Part shown: one piece after another, positions 1-5,550 of the stretch
Layout of the letters: every line of letters starts with the position of its first letter
Numbering within the stretch: the first letter of the stretch is position 1
From: JAPEKQ01 sp964487295
Lineage (GTDB): Bacteria; Joyebacterota; Joyebacteria; Joyebacterales; Joyebacteraceae
Reading direction: 5' to 3'
Assembly (NCBI GenBank): GCA_964487295.1
Contig: CAZAQL010000052.1
Coordinates: forward strand, 1-18,145
DNA: 18,145 nt
Made by a program: the position numbers and the translations under genes
Notes under the pieces: model-generated
The model's input: only the letters and a program-made list of their open reading frames with translations
The model's database searches: none
What the model was told of the DNA's origin: nothing

Positions 1-68
1 CGGCGGCCCGGATCGGTAACACGGCACTGAAGCTGGCGCCGGCGCCCGGATCGGTGACACGGCGCTGA
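1..68 (+). CDS. Possible 3' end of an upstream gene, out of window at its 5' side
   Basis: The frame beginning at base 3 reads a protein-like tail (RIGNTALKLAPAPG) and stops at the TGA at 66-68. The same peptide is encoded again, in another frame, by the second copy of the 38-bp repeat (RIGDTALKLAPALG); that frame runs on to a TGA at 128-130, which would overlap the NTPase start as ATGA. This suggests a gene end altered by an out-of-frame tandem duplication. The family is not recognisable from so few residues, and the stretch could equally be a non-coding minisatellite. Confidence 0.3.
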   Translation, partial: AARIGNTALKLAPAPGSVTRR

Positions 69-92
69 AGCTGGCGCCGGCGCTCGGATCGG
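7..92. repeat. Tandem 38-bp repeat, two copies plus a partial third
   Basis: Copy one is 7-44 and copy two 45-82, differing at two positions (TAACACGGCACT against TGACACGGCGCT). A third copy begins at 83 (CTCGGATCGGG) and then diverges. Each unit ends in a near-palindromic GCTGGCGCCGGC. The period is not a multiple of three, so any frame crossing it is shifted. Confidence 0.8.
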
Positions 93-126
93 GCGTCGTG
101 AGGGTGGTAATGGAGAGAAGGCGGCC

Positions 127-738
127 ATGACGCGGCAGCCGGGGAGACACCTCTTCGTGACGGGACGTCCCGGCGTCGGGAAGACGACGCTTGTCCGGGC
201 GGTGCTTGGCGAGCTCGATGCGGACGCGGGCGGGTTCACAACGGTCGAGGTGCGCGACGGAGGCCGTCGCATCGGGTTCGACATCATCGCTCTCTCGGGC
301 GAGCGTGGCGTACTGGCCCGTGTCGGTCTCGAAAGCCTGTATCGCGTGGCACGCTACGGCGTGAACCGGGAGGACCTCGAGCGCGTCGGGGTGGCGGCGC
401 TTGAACGTGCGATCAAGGAGAGCGAGCTCGTCGTGATGGACGAGATCGGTCGCATGGAGCTCTGCTCGGAGGCGTTCCAGGAGGCCGTGATGCGAGCCCT
501 CGACTCGGGGCTGCCGGCTCTGGGCACGATTCAGGACCGCCACAACGCGTTCCTCGACGCCGTGCGCTCCCGTGAGGACGTGCGCATCGTCCGCGTGACC
601 GAGGAGAACCGCGACGGGCTCCTTCCGGTCCTCGTCGAGGAGGCGCGGCGCTATCTCACTGAGGCCCGGGCACGGTCCAACCGGCCGGGCCGGTTGGACG
701 GGTCGGACCGGCCCGCCCGAGGAGGTGACGCATCGTGA
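127..738 (+). CDS. THEP1-type nucleoside-triphosphatase (P-loop NTPase)
   Basis: This is a 203-residue P-loop NTPase of the THEP1 family (COG1618), cytoplasmic enzymes that hydrolyse ATP, GTP and other NTPs in vitro; their cellular role is not settled. The Walker A motif GRPGVGKT lies at residues 13-20, at the very N-terminus as is usual here, and the Walker B motif with the family's DEIGRMEL signature lies at residues 105-112. The ATG at 127 is preceded by a purine-rich GGAGAGAAGG about 6 nt upstream. The enzyme core ends near residue 180; the last ~25 residues (RSNRPGRLDG, SDRPARGG) are low-complexity and are encoded by a strong hairpin sequence. The stop overlaps the GTG start of the glycosyltransferase (GTGA), so the two are probably translationally coupled. 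The family call is firm, the function open. Confidence 0.88.
   Translation: MTRQPGRHLFVTGRPGVGKTTLVRAVLGELDADAGGFTTVEVRDGGRRIGFDIIALSGERGVLARVGLESLYRVARYGVNREDLERVGVAALERAIKESELVVMDEIGRMELCSEAFQEAVMRALDSGLPALGTIQDRHNAFLDAVRSREDVRIVRVTEENRDGLLPVLVEEARRYLTEARARSNRPGRLDGSDRPARGGDAS
675..699 (+). other. Perfect 11-bp hairpin inside the NTPase 3' end
   Basis: Arms GTCCAACCGGC (675-685) and GCCGGTTGGAC (689-699) pair perfectly around a 3-nt loop. The structure ends about 20 nt before the perfect Shine-Dalgarno AGGAGGTGA (720-728) of the glycosyltransferase. No U-tract follows, so it is not a classical terminator. It could affect translational coupling or mRNA stability. Confidence 0.6.
720..728 (+). 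promoter_or_regulatory. Strong Shine-Dalgarno of the glycosyltransferase
   Basis: AGGAGGTGA is a nine-base match to the 16S rRNA tail, 6 nt before the GTG at 735. It settles the GTG as the start, although that start lies inside the NTPase stop. Confidence 0.85.
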
Positions 739-1844
739 GCCGCCAGCTCCGGGTCGTCATCGGGATCACGTCCACGTCGTGGGGCGGCAACGAGAAATGG
801 GCGGCCGAGGCCGCGAGCGGCCTGGCGTCCCGCGGACATCGCGTCAGCGTCTTCTACTCGCACGACGCCGTCGGCGATGAGCTTGAGCGCCGCGGCCTCG
901 AGCGCGACCGCGTCCGGCTCTGGGGCGACCTCAACCCGCTCGGCTTCGCCTCACTCATCACGATGCTCCGCCGCAGGCGGCCGGACGTCCTGATCCTCAC
1001 GAAGCAGCGTGAGTACTGGATGGGTGGGATCGCCGCACGGCGGGCCGGCCGGCCGCTCGTTGCGCTCCGCCTGGGGCTGCGAAGGAGGATCCGCGAGGAC
1101 GACAAGCGCCGGCGCGTGTTCGGACCGCTGTCGGACCTCGTCATCGTCAACTCGACGGCCATCAGGGACGAACTCGCGCTGACGCCGTGGTTCGACACGG
1201 GGAAGGTCCGCGTCCTTCACAACGGCGTGACGACCGCGCCGGTGGACGCCGCGCGGGGAGAGCGGGCGCTGCGAGAGATCGGCGTGCCCGAGGGAACCCG
1301 GGTCGTCAGCGGCGCGGGGCGACTGACGAACCAGAAGGGGTTCGACCACCTCATCCGTGCGTTCGCGCGCGCGTGCGAGAGGCGCGACGACGTGCATCTC
1401 GTCATCCTGGGCGAAGGCGGGCGGAGGCGAGAGCTCGAGACCCTGGCGTCGGCTACGGGCCTCAGGTCGCGAATCCACCTGCCGGGGCATCGCGACGACG
1501 TGCGCGAGATTCTCTCCGCCGTGGATGTGTTCGCGCTCTCCTCGATCAACGAGGGCATGGCGAACGCGCTCCTCGAGGCCATGTCGGTCGGCGCTCCGAT
1601 CGTAGCCACGGACGTATCGGGGACCGCCGAGGCCGTTCGCCATGAGAAGGAAGGCCTCGTTGTCCCTCCGGCTGATGAGACCGCGCTCGCCGGAGCCATC
1701 GGGAGGCTTCTCGACGACGCGGAGCGCGCCGCGCGTCTGGGGAAGGCCGCGTTCGCGCGTGCGGAGAGCGAGTTCAGCATGGAGCGGATGATCGACGAGC
1801 TGGAGCGGGTTCTCACGGAGGGAGTTCGCGGCGCCGCCGCCTAG
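735..1844 (+). CDS. Glycosyltransferase family 4 (GT-B fold)
   Basis: This 369-residue protein is a retaining GT-B glycosyltransferase of the GT4 type, which transfers a sugar from a nucleotide-sugar to an envelope polysaccharide or lipid acceptor at the inner face of the membrane. The N-terminal acceptor domain starts with an SWGGNEKW loop (residues 15-22), equivalent to the GGxE-type loop of the family. The C-terminal donor domain shows GRLTNQKGFDHLI (195-207), ILGEGGRR (224-231), LPGHRDDV (249-256) and the EX7E motif in INEGMANALLEAM (E273 and E281). The length is normal for GT4. It starts at GTG 735 with a perfect ribosome site and overlaps the NTPase stop. The specific sugar and acceptor cannot be told; the NTPase partner gives no clear pathway. 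Confidence 0.92.
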   Translation: MSRQLRVVIGITSTSWGGNEKWAAEAASGLASRGHRVSVFYSHDAVGDELERRGLERDRVRLWGDLNPLGFASLITMLRRRRPDVLILTKQREYWMGGIAARRAGRPLVALRLGLRRRIREDDKRRRVFGPLSDLVIVNSTAIRDELALTPWFDTGKVRVLHNGVTTAPVDAARGERALREIGVPEGTRVVSGAGRLTNQKGFDHLIRAFARACERRDDVHLVILGEGGRRRELETLASATGLRSRIHLPGHRDDVREILSAVDVFALSSINEGMANALLEAMSVGAPIVATDVSGTAEAVRHEKEGLVVPPADETALAGAIGRLLDDAERAARLGKAAFARAESEFSMERMIDELERVLTEGVRGAAA

Positions 1845-1918
1845 GACGATTCGCGCCCGTGGCCGCCACCGTTGCGGCGCCGCCGCCTAGGGCGATTCGC
1901 GCCCGTTGCCGCCGCCGT
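1828..1918. repeat. 45-bp direct duplication at a convergent gene junction
   Basis: Segment 1828-1872 recurs at 1874-1918 with three mismatches in 45 positions. Each copy starts with the palindrome GCGGCGCCGC and contains CTAG. The CTAG of copy one provides the TAG stop (1842-1844) of the glycosyltransferase; the CTAG of copy two provides the TAG stop (1887-1889, minus strand) of the convergent membrane protein. Confidence 0.85.
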
Positions 1919-2288
1919 CGCGGGACGACAGCCTGGAGCGGAACCGCCTCGGGGGCCAGGTACCGGCGCGAAGACCTCCGGAGAAGATGAGGAGGACGCT
2001 CGATACCGCGAGCGGGACGATCAGCAGCAGAACGGTTCGAAGGAGCCCGTGCGGAGGGTAGTCCTCGATCTTGAGCAGCACCCACGCGAGCGCGACGAGC
2101 GTCTGGAATGCGAGGATCGTGCCTGCGAACGTCATCCAGCGCATGCCGAGGATGCCGGCGCCGACGGCGACCATCGCGAAGATGATCTTTGCCAGCGCGA
2201 GCGCAAACGGGGTAGAGTCGGCATTGAGCGCCAGACCGAGCCAGAGCACGGCGCACACGGGAGCCAGCACGGCCCCCAGCAGGTTCAT
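1887..2288 (-). CDS. Small four-helix membrane protein, unknown function
   Basis: I do not recognise the family. From the ATG at 2288 the protein is 133 residues with four hydrophobic segments at about 3-21, 28-48, 52-72 and 82-103, and an Arg/Ser/Gly-rich tail (PPRRFRSRLSS), presumably cytoplasmic. A longer reading from a GTG at 2384 adds 32 hydrophilic residues; I prefer the ATG because the hydrophobic protein begins there and a GAGAGG lies about 10 nt upstream, but neither ribosome site is strong. It converges on the glycosyltransferase. The final residues (GGGNGRESP) are encoded by the second copy of the 45-bp duplication, so the natural C-terminus may have been remade by it. The hydrophobic pattern makes a real gene likely. 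Confidence 0.65.
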   Translation of the reverse strand: MNLLGAVLAPVCAVLWLGLALNADSTPFALALAKIIFAMVAVGAGILGMRWMTFAGTILAFQTLVALAWVLLKIEDYPPHGLLRTVLLLIVPLAVSSVLLIFSGGLRAGTWPPRRFRSRLSSRDGGGNGRESP

Positions 2289-2621
2289 CACTCGCCAGCC
2301 TCTCGGATCGTCGCTCGCGGCGCCGGGCACGTGCGCACCCCCTCTGCGGTTGCTCGTCGACGGGTTCCTGTGTGATCGGGACACCGACGAGCCTACTCTA
2401 GCCGCTCACGAGAGGGGACCGCAAGCGAGTTCTCCGTGCGCGAACGATGCGCGCGCACCACGCGGGAGAGGCGCGTGAGCTCCCGTCCGGGACGCTGCCT
2501 CTGCTGCCGTGCGCGAACGGTCCGCGAGACCGTCTGCGGGACGCTGCCTCGGCTGCCGTGCGCGAACGGTCCGCGAGACCGTCCGCGAGACCGTCCGCGG
2601 GACTCAGGATGTGGAGGACCC
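2289..2621. other. Repeat-rich intergenic leader between divergent genes
   Basis: This stretch separates the minus-strand membrane protein from the DUF1858 operon. I see no convincing protein and no clear -35/-10 pair on either strand; frames are open only because of high GC. The left third (to 2384) may be the N-terminal extension of the membrane protein. The right half is made of the tandem repeat listed separately. The promoter of the central operon should be here but cannot be assigned by eye. Confidence 0.6.
2489..2603. repeat. 49-bp tandem repeat with nested hairpins and a 12-bp sub-repeat
   Basis: Units at 2489-2537 and 2538-2586 both begin GGGACGCTGCCTC and are nearly identical. Each contains the hairpin ACGGTC-cgcga-GACCGT (2517-2533 and 2566-2582). 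The second unit is followed by another copy of its last 12 bases (GAGACCGTCCGC at 2575-2586 and 2587-2598) and then by GGGAC again. The repeat ends about 20 nt before the DUF1858 start, so it would lie in that mRNA's leader if transcription begins upstream. Confidence 0.8.
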
Positions 2622-2840
2622 ATGAAGAACATCACGCCCGATATCAGTGTCGAGGAGCTTCTCGAGGAGCTCCCGGCCTCCAACGAGTACCTGATCGAGC
2701 AGGGCCTGCCGTGTCTCATCTGCGGCGAGCCGTTCTGGGGCTCGCTCGCCGATCTGGCCTCGAAGCACGGCGTCGAGGACGTGGACCGGATCGTTCGCGA
2801 GCTCAACGATATGCTGGAGAGGAAGGAAGGGTCACCATGA
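2622..2840 (+). CDS. DUF1858 / hybrid-cluster-protein-associated redox disulfide protein
   Basis: This is a 72-residue cytoplasmic protein that fits the DUF1858 family, also described as the redox disulfide domain associated with hybrid cluster protein (TIGR03980). It opens MKNITPDISVEELLEELP and carries the typical CxxC in GLPCLICGEPFWGSL (C31 and C34), followed by a short helical region (LADLASKHGV). Family members are about 60-80 residues, so it is full length. The start at 2622 is chosen because the conserved family sequence begins there and GGAGG (2613-2617) precedes it closely. Its stop overlaps the ATG of the next gene (ATGA). No hybrid cluster protein is visible nearby; the neighbours are envelope proteins, so a redox or metal-handling role is only a guess. 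Confidence 0.85.
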   Translation: MKNITPDISVEELLEELPASNEYLIEQGLPCLICGEPFWGSLADLASKHGVEDVDRIVRELNDMLERKEGSP

Positions 2841-3211
2841 TGAAGGGCTCGAGCCGCATGGCGTGTCTCGCGCTCCTTCTCCTCGCTCTCGCGTGTGGCG
2901 GGTGCGCCCGGCACATGAGCGTCGCGGACCTGGAGTCGGGCGGCGGGGACATCGGTGTGCGCGTGGTCAGCGCCACCGGCGAGACCGTCGAGGGGCGCCT
3001 GCTGTTCTGGGACGATGAGGCCATCGCGGTCCGTGTCACCGATCGCCCGACCGGTGAGGTGACGGATCGGCGCTTCCCGCTCGACGAGGTCGCCTCAGCG
3101 ACTGTGCACCGCACGCGCGGCGAGAGCATGTGGGGACCGTTCGTGAGCACGATCGTCGGCGTCGCCGGGGGACTCCTGGCGGCGGCCGCGGTGAGGGGGG
3201 CGGGGCAATGA
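2837..3211 (+). CDS. Putative lipoprotein with small beta-barrel-like core and C-terminal hydrophobic tail
   Basis: This 124-residue exported protein matches no family I can name. Residues 1-23 form a signal peptide (LALLLLALAC) with cysteines C20 and C23; the lipobox is imperfect, so lipidation is plausible but not certain. The middle (VEGRLLFWDDEAIAVRV, then RFPLDEVASATV) alternates like a short Sm-like or SH3-like beta barrel. A Gly/Ala-rich hydrophobic tail (101-119) could insert in a membrane. The start at 2837 overlaps the DUF1858 stop (ATGA) and has AGGAAGGAAGG about 6 nt upstream. Its own stop overlaps the next gene in the same way. The architecture repeats in that next gene, suggesting an ancient duplication and a two-component envelope assembly. 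Confidence 0.75.
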   Translation: MMKGSSRMACLALLLLALACGGCARHMSVADLESGGGDIGVRVVSATGETVEGRLLFWDDEAIAVRVTDRPTGEVTDRRFPLDEVASATVHRTRGESMWGPFVSTIVGVAGGLLAAAAVRGAGQ

Positions 3212-3651
3212 CACCGATCAGGGCGAAGCGACTCGCGCTGCTCTGCGCGCTGGCGGCGTTCGCACTCGGACCGGCTGGATGCGCGTCGCTGTCGCGGACG
3301 CCTTACGTCACCGAGCCGGGCGTCTCAGCCACGATCCACACGCGGGAGGACGAGAGATTCTCCGCCACTGTCATCGGCGTGGATGAGGGAATGCTCGTCT
3401 TTGACCGCTCGTATCCGAAGTCCGAGTCGCTCAGCGTCGTCGAGCGTGGCGGAGAGCCCGTCGTTCTTGTCGGACGGATTCCCGTCGGAACGGCCGTCGA
3501 GGTTCGCGAGTTCGACGTGGTCGTGAGGGAACGCCACCCGCTCTCGAGGGTCGAGGACGTCGAGGTGGCCACGGGAGCCTATTTCGGTTGGGGCGCGCTC
3601 GTCGGAGCCGTCCTGACGTTCGGGCTCGTCATGCTGACCGTGGAGGAGTAG
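3208..3651 (+). CDS. Putative lipoprotein, probable paralogue of the preceding gene
   Basis: This 147-residue exported protein has a signal peptide ending LGPAGC (C25; the -3 position is Pro, so the lipobox is imperfect). The beta-rich middle (RFSATVIGVDEGMLVFDRSY) ends in RHPLSRVEDVEV, followed by a hydrophobic C-terminal segment (127-143) and an acidic end. The order, the R-x-P-L-x-x-V landmark and the hydrophobic tail match the preceding protein (RFPLDEVASATV). The ATG at 3208 overlaps the upstream stop and follows a G-rich AGGGGGG. The next gene's Shine-Dalgarno overlaps this stop codon. Function unknown; a structural or regulatory envelope role is possible. Confidence 0.75.
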   Translation: MTPIRAKRLALLCALAAFALGPAGCASLSRTPYVTEPGVSATIHTREDERFSATVIGVDEGMLVFDRSYPKSESLSVVERGGEPVVLVGRIPVGTAVEVREFDVVVRERHPLSRVEDVEVATGAYFGWGALVGAVLTFGLVMLTVEE

Positions 3652-3659
3652 GAGGTTCG

Positions 3660-4871
3660 ATGCGACGACCGACGATGCTTCTGATCACCATCGCGCTCCT
3701 TGCCCTGCTTCTCGGTATCCAGGGCGCGTCTTCGCAGGAGAGACCCGCCATGCTGACCTTCAAGGTGCGCGTTCCCGAGTACACGCCTCCGGACGCGAAG
3801 ATCTACATCGCCGGCAACCTGCCCGTTCTGGGCCCGTGGGATCCCGGTAAGATCGAGCTCGGCAGGATAGGGACGGGGCTCTACGCCATCACGCTGGCGC
3901 TGCCGGTCGACACAGAGCTCCGCTTCAAGTTCACGAGGGGGTCGTGGGAGACCGTCGAGAAGGGTCTGCGGTTCGAGGAGATCGGCGACAGAACCCACAT
4001 CGTCGTCGGCGACGAGACGGTGAGCATCGACGTCGCCAACTGGCGCGACTTCGCCATGGCGCCCGAGCGCGGCACGATCACCGGCGACTACGAAGTGCTC
4101 GACCGCTTCGAGGCCACGCGACTCGGGAACCGTCGAACGGTCATCGTGCTGCTCCCGCCCGGCTATCGCGAGGAGACCGACCGCCGCTATCCCGTGCTCT
4201 ACATGCACGACGGGCAGAACCTCTTCGATGCCTCGACCTCGTTCATCGGCGTCGAGTGGGGTGTCGACGAGGCCGTCTACCGGCTCGTCGAGGAGGAACA
4301 GCTCGATCCTCTCATCGTCGTCGGCGTCTACAATACGAACCGGCGCGCGTACGAGTACACGCCCGCGCCGGACGCGAACCGCGGCGACGGCGGCGGGGCC
4401 GAGTTCTACGCCGAATTCCTCGTCAACGACCTCAAGCCGTACATCGACGAGCACTACAGGACGATGCCGGAGCGCTCCCACACGGGTGTGATGGGATCCT
4501 CGCTCGGCGGCGTCTGCTCGCTCTACCTGGCGTGGGAGCACGGTGACGTGTTCTCCCGCATCGGCGCCATGTCGACGTCGTACGGGTGGGCCGACCGGGA
4601 TATCGTCCGCCGGATCGAGGCTGAGCCGCCGGCGCCGGGGACCCGGCTCTGGATCGACATGGGGACCGACGAGGACCGGCGTGACCGCAACGGCGACGGC
4701 GTCCCCGACATCATGGAGCTGCACAGGGCCGTGCGCGACACGCTCGTCGGTCACGGCATGAAGCTGGGGCGGGACCTCAAATACGTCGAGGCCGAGGGCG
4801 CAGTCCACAACGAGCGGGCCTGGGCGGCGCGGTTTCCTCGGGCGCTGACCTTCCTTTTCCCCAAGCGCTAG
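3660..4871 (+). CDS. Exported Fes/EstD-type esterase with N-terminal CBM20/48-like module
   Basis: This is a 403-residue secreted alpha/beta-hydrolase. Residues 1-25 form a signal peptide. Residues 33-125 (FKVRVPEYTPPDAKIYIAGN, LGPWDPGK, ELRFKFTRGSWETVE) look like a CBM20/48-type starch-binding or AMPK-glycogen-binding fold. From about 140 the protein follows the putative-esterase family (enterochelin esterase Fes, esterase D, acetylxylan esterase): LLPPGYREETDRRYPVLYMHDGQN, then the nucleophile elbow GSSLGG with S281, and a likely catalytic His at H383 (AVHNERAW). A calcium-loop-like DRNGDGVPD lies at 342-350, a possible insert. AGGAGGT (3650-3656) overlaps the upstream stop and fixes the ATG at 3660. 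The natural substrate (siderophore ester, acyl-sugar or other) cannot be told; no siderophore genes are near. Confidence 0.85.
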   Translation: MRRPTMLLITIALLALLLGIQGASSQERPAMLTFKVRVPEYTPPDAKIYIAGNLPVLGPWDPGKIELGRIGTGLYAITLALPVDTELRFKFTRGSWETVEKGLRFEEIGDRTHIVVGDETVSIDVANWRDFAMAPERGTITGDYEVLDRFEATRLGNRRTVIVLLPPGYREETDRRYPVLYMHDGQNLFDASTSFIGVEWGVDEAVYRLVEEEQLDPLIVVGVYNTNRRAYEYTPAPDANRGDGGGAEFYAEFLVNDLKPYIDEHYRTMPERSHTGVMGSSLGGVCSLYLAWEHGDVFSRIGAMSTSYGWADRDIVRRIEAEPPAPGTRLWIDMGTDEDRRDRNGDGVPDIMELHRAVRDTLVGHGMKLGRDLKYVEAEGAVHNERAWAARFPRALTFLFPKR

Positions 4872-4879
4872 GAGAGCCC

Positions 4880-5506
4880 ATGACGGACGTAGTCCTCGTT
4901 CGCCACGGCGAGACCGAGTTCAACAGGGAGGGCGTCTTCCGGGGTCGATACGACGTCGGTCTCAACGACGCCGGTCACCGGCAGGCCCGCTCCGTCGCCG
5001 AGGCTCTGGCCTCGCCGTCGATAGCGGCCGTCTACTCCAGTCCGCTCTCCAGGGCGGTCGACACCGCGAGACCGATAGCCGACCGTCACGGCGTGGAGCT
5101 TCGCGTCGACGAGGCGTTCCACAACATCGATCTTGGCGAGTGGCAGGGTGCGAAGAAGGACGTGGTCCGCGAGACGCAGCCTGACGCATGGGCGCTCTGG
5201 ACGACGGAGCCCGAGCGTCTGAGGATCCCCGGAGGAGAGACGCTCGCCCAGATCCGGGCGCGGGCGTTCCCGCGGCTCGCGGAGCTCGCGGAGTCGCACG
5301 ATGGCCGGCGCATCGCCATAGTCTCTCACCGGTCCGTCATACGCGTGCTCGCCGGCGCGGTGCTCGGCATGACCGAGGGGTACTTCTGGCGATTCTACAT
5401 GGACAACGCCGGGTACTCGCTTCTGAGACACAACGGGACGGGGTTCACCATCGTGAAGTGGAACGAGAACTGCCACGTCGGCGACGCCGTCTACGAACGA
5501 TACTGA
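4880..5506 (+). CDS. Histidine phosphatase (phosphoglycerate-mutase-like)
   Basis: This is a 208-residue cytoplasmic member of the histidine phosphatase superfamily, branch 1. The phospho-accepting motif RHGE is at residues 8-11 (H9), R58 lies in SSPLSRAVDTA, the acidic residue E87 in LGEWQG, and the second catalytic histidine H150 in AIVSHRSVIR. Length and order fit CobC/GpmB-type phosphatases. It begins 8 nt after the esterase stop with an AGGAGAG-like site formed across that stop. No cobalamin genes are present, so the alpha-ribazole role has no support; a sugar-phosphate or broad phosphomonoester substrate is as likely. The gene is intact, with ordinary codon use. Confidence 0.9.
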   Translation: MTDVVLVRHGETEFNREGVFRGRYDVGLNDAGHRQARSVAEALASPSIAAVYSSPLSRAVDTARPIADRHGVELRVDEAFHNIDLGEWQGAKKDVVRETQPDAWALWTTEPERLRIPGGETLAQIRARAFPRLAELAESHDGRRIAIVSHRSVIRVLAGAVLGMTEGYFWRFYMDNAGYSLLRHNGTGFTIVKWNENCHVGDAVYERY

Positions 5507-5514
5507 CATCGGAC

Positions 5515-5530
5515 CGCCGCGTCCGCGGCG
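5515..5530 (+). other. Short GC hairpin between the phosphatase and tricorn genes
   Basis: CGCCGCG (5515-5521) and CGCGGCG (5524-5530) pair around a tight TC loop in the 44-nt gap. There is no U-tract, so it is at most a weak attenuator or RNA-processing site. Confidence 0.35.
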
Positions 5531-5550
5531 ACACGGTCACAGGGGGAACC

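Noticed and set aside
2436..2621. Coding extension upstream of the DUF1858 start
   Set aside because: The extension is Arg/Cys repeats from the tandem 49-bp unit, and the conserved family begins exactly at the ATG with a ribosome site.
3579..4808. Long open frame antisense to the esterase
   Set aside because: It is rich in Val, Asp, Arg and His with no hydrophobic core, as expected from third-position GC on the opposite strand.
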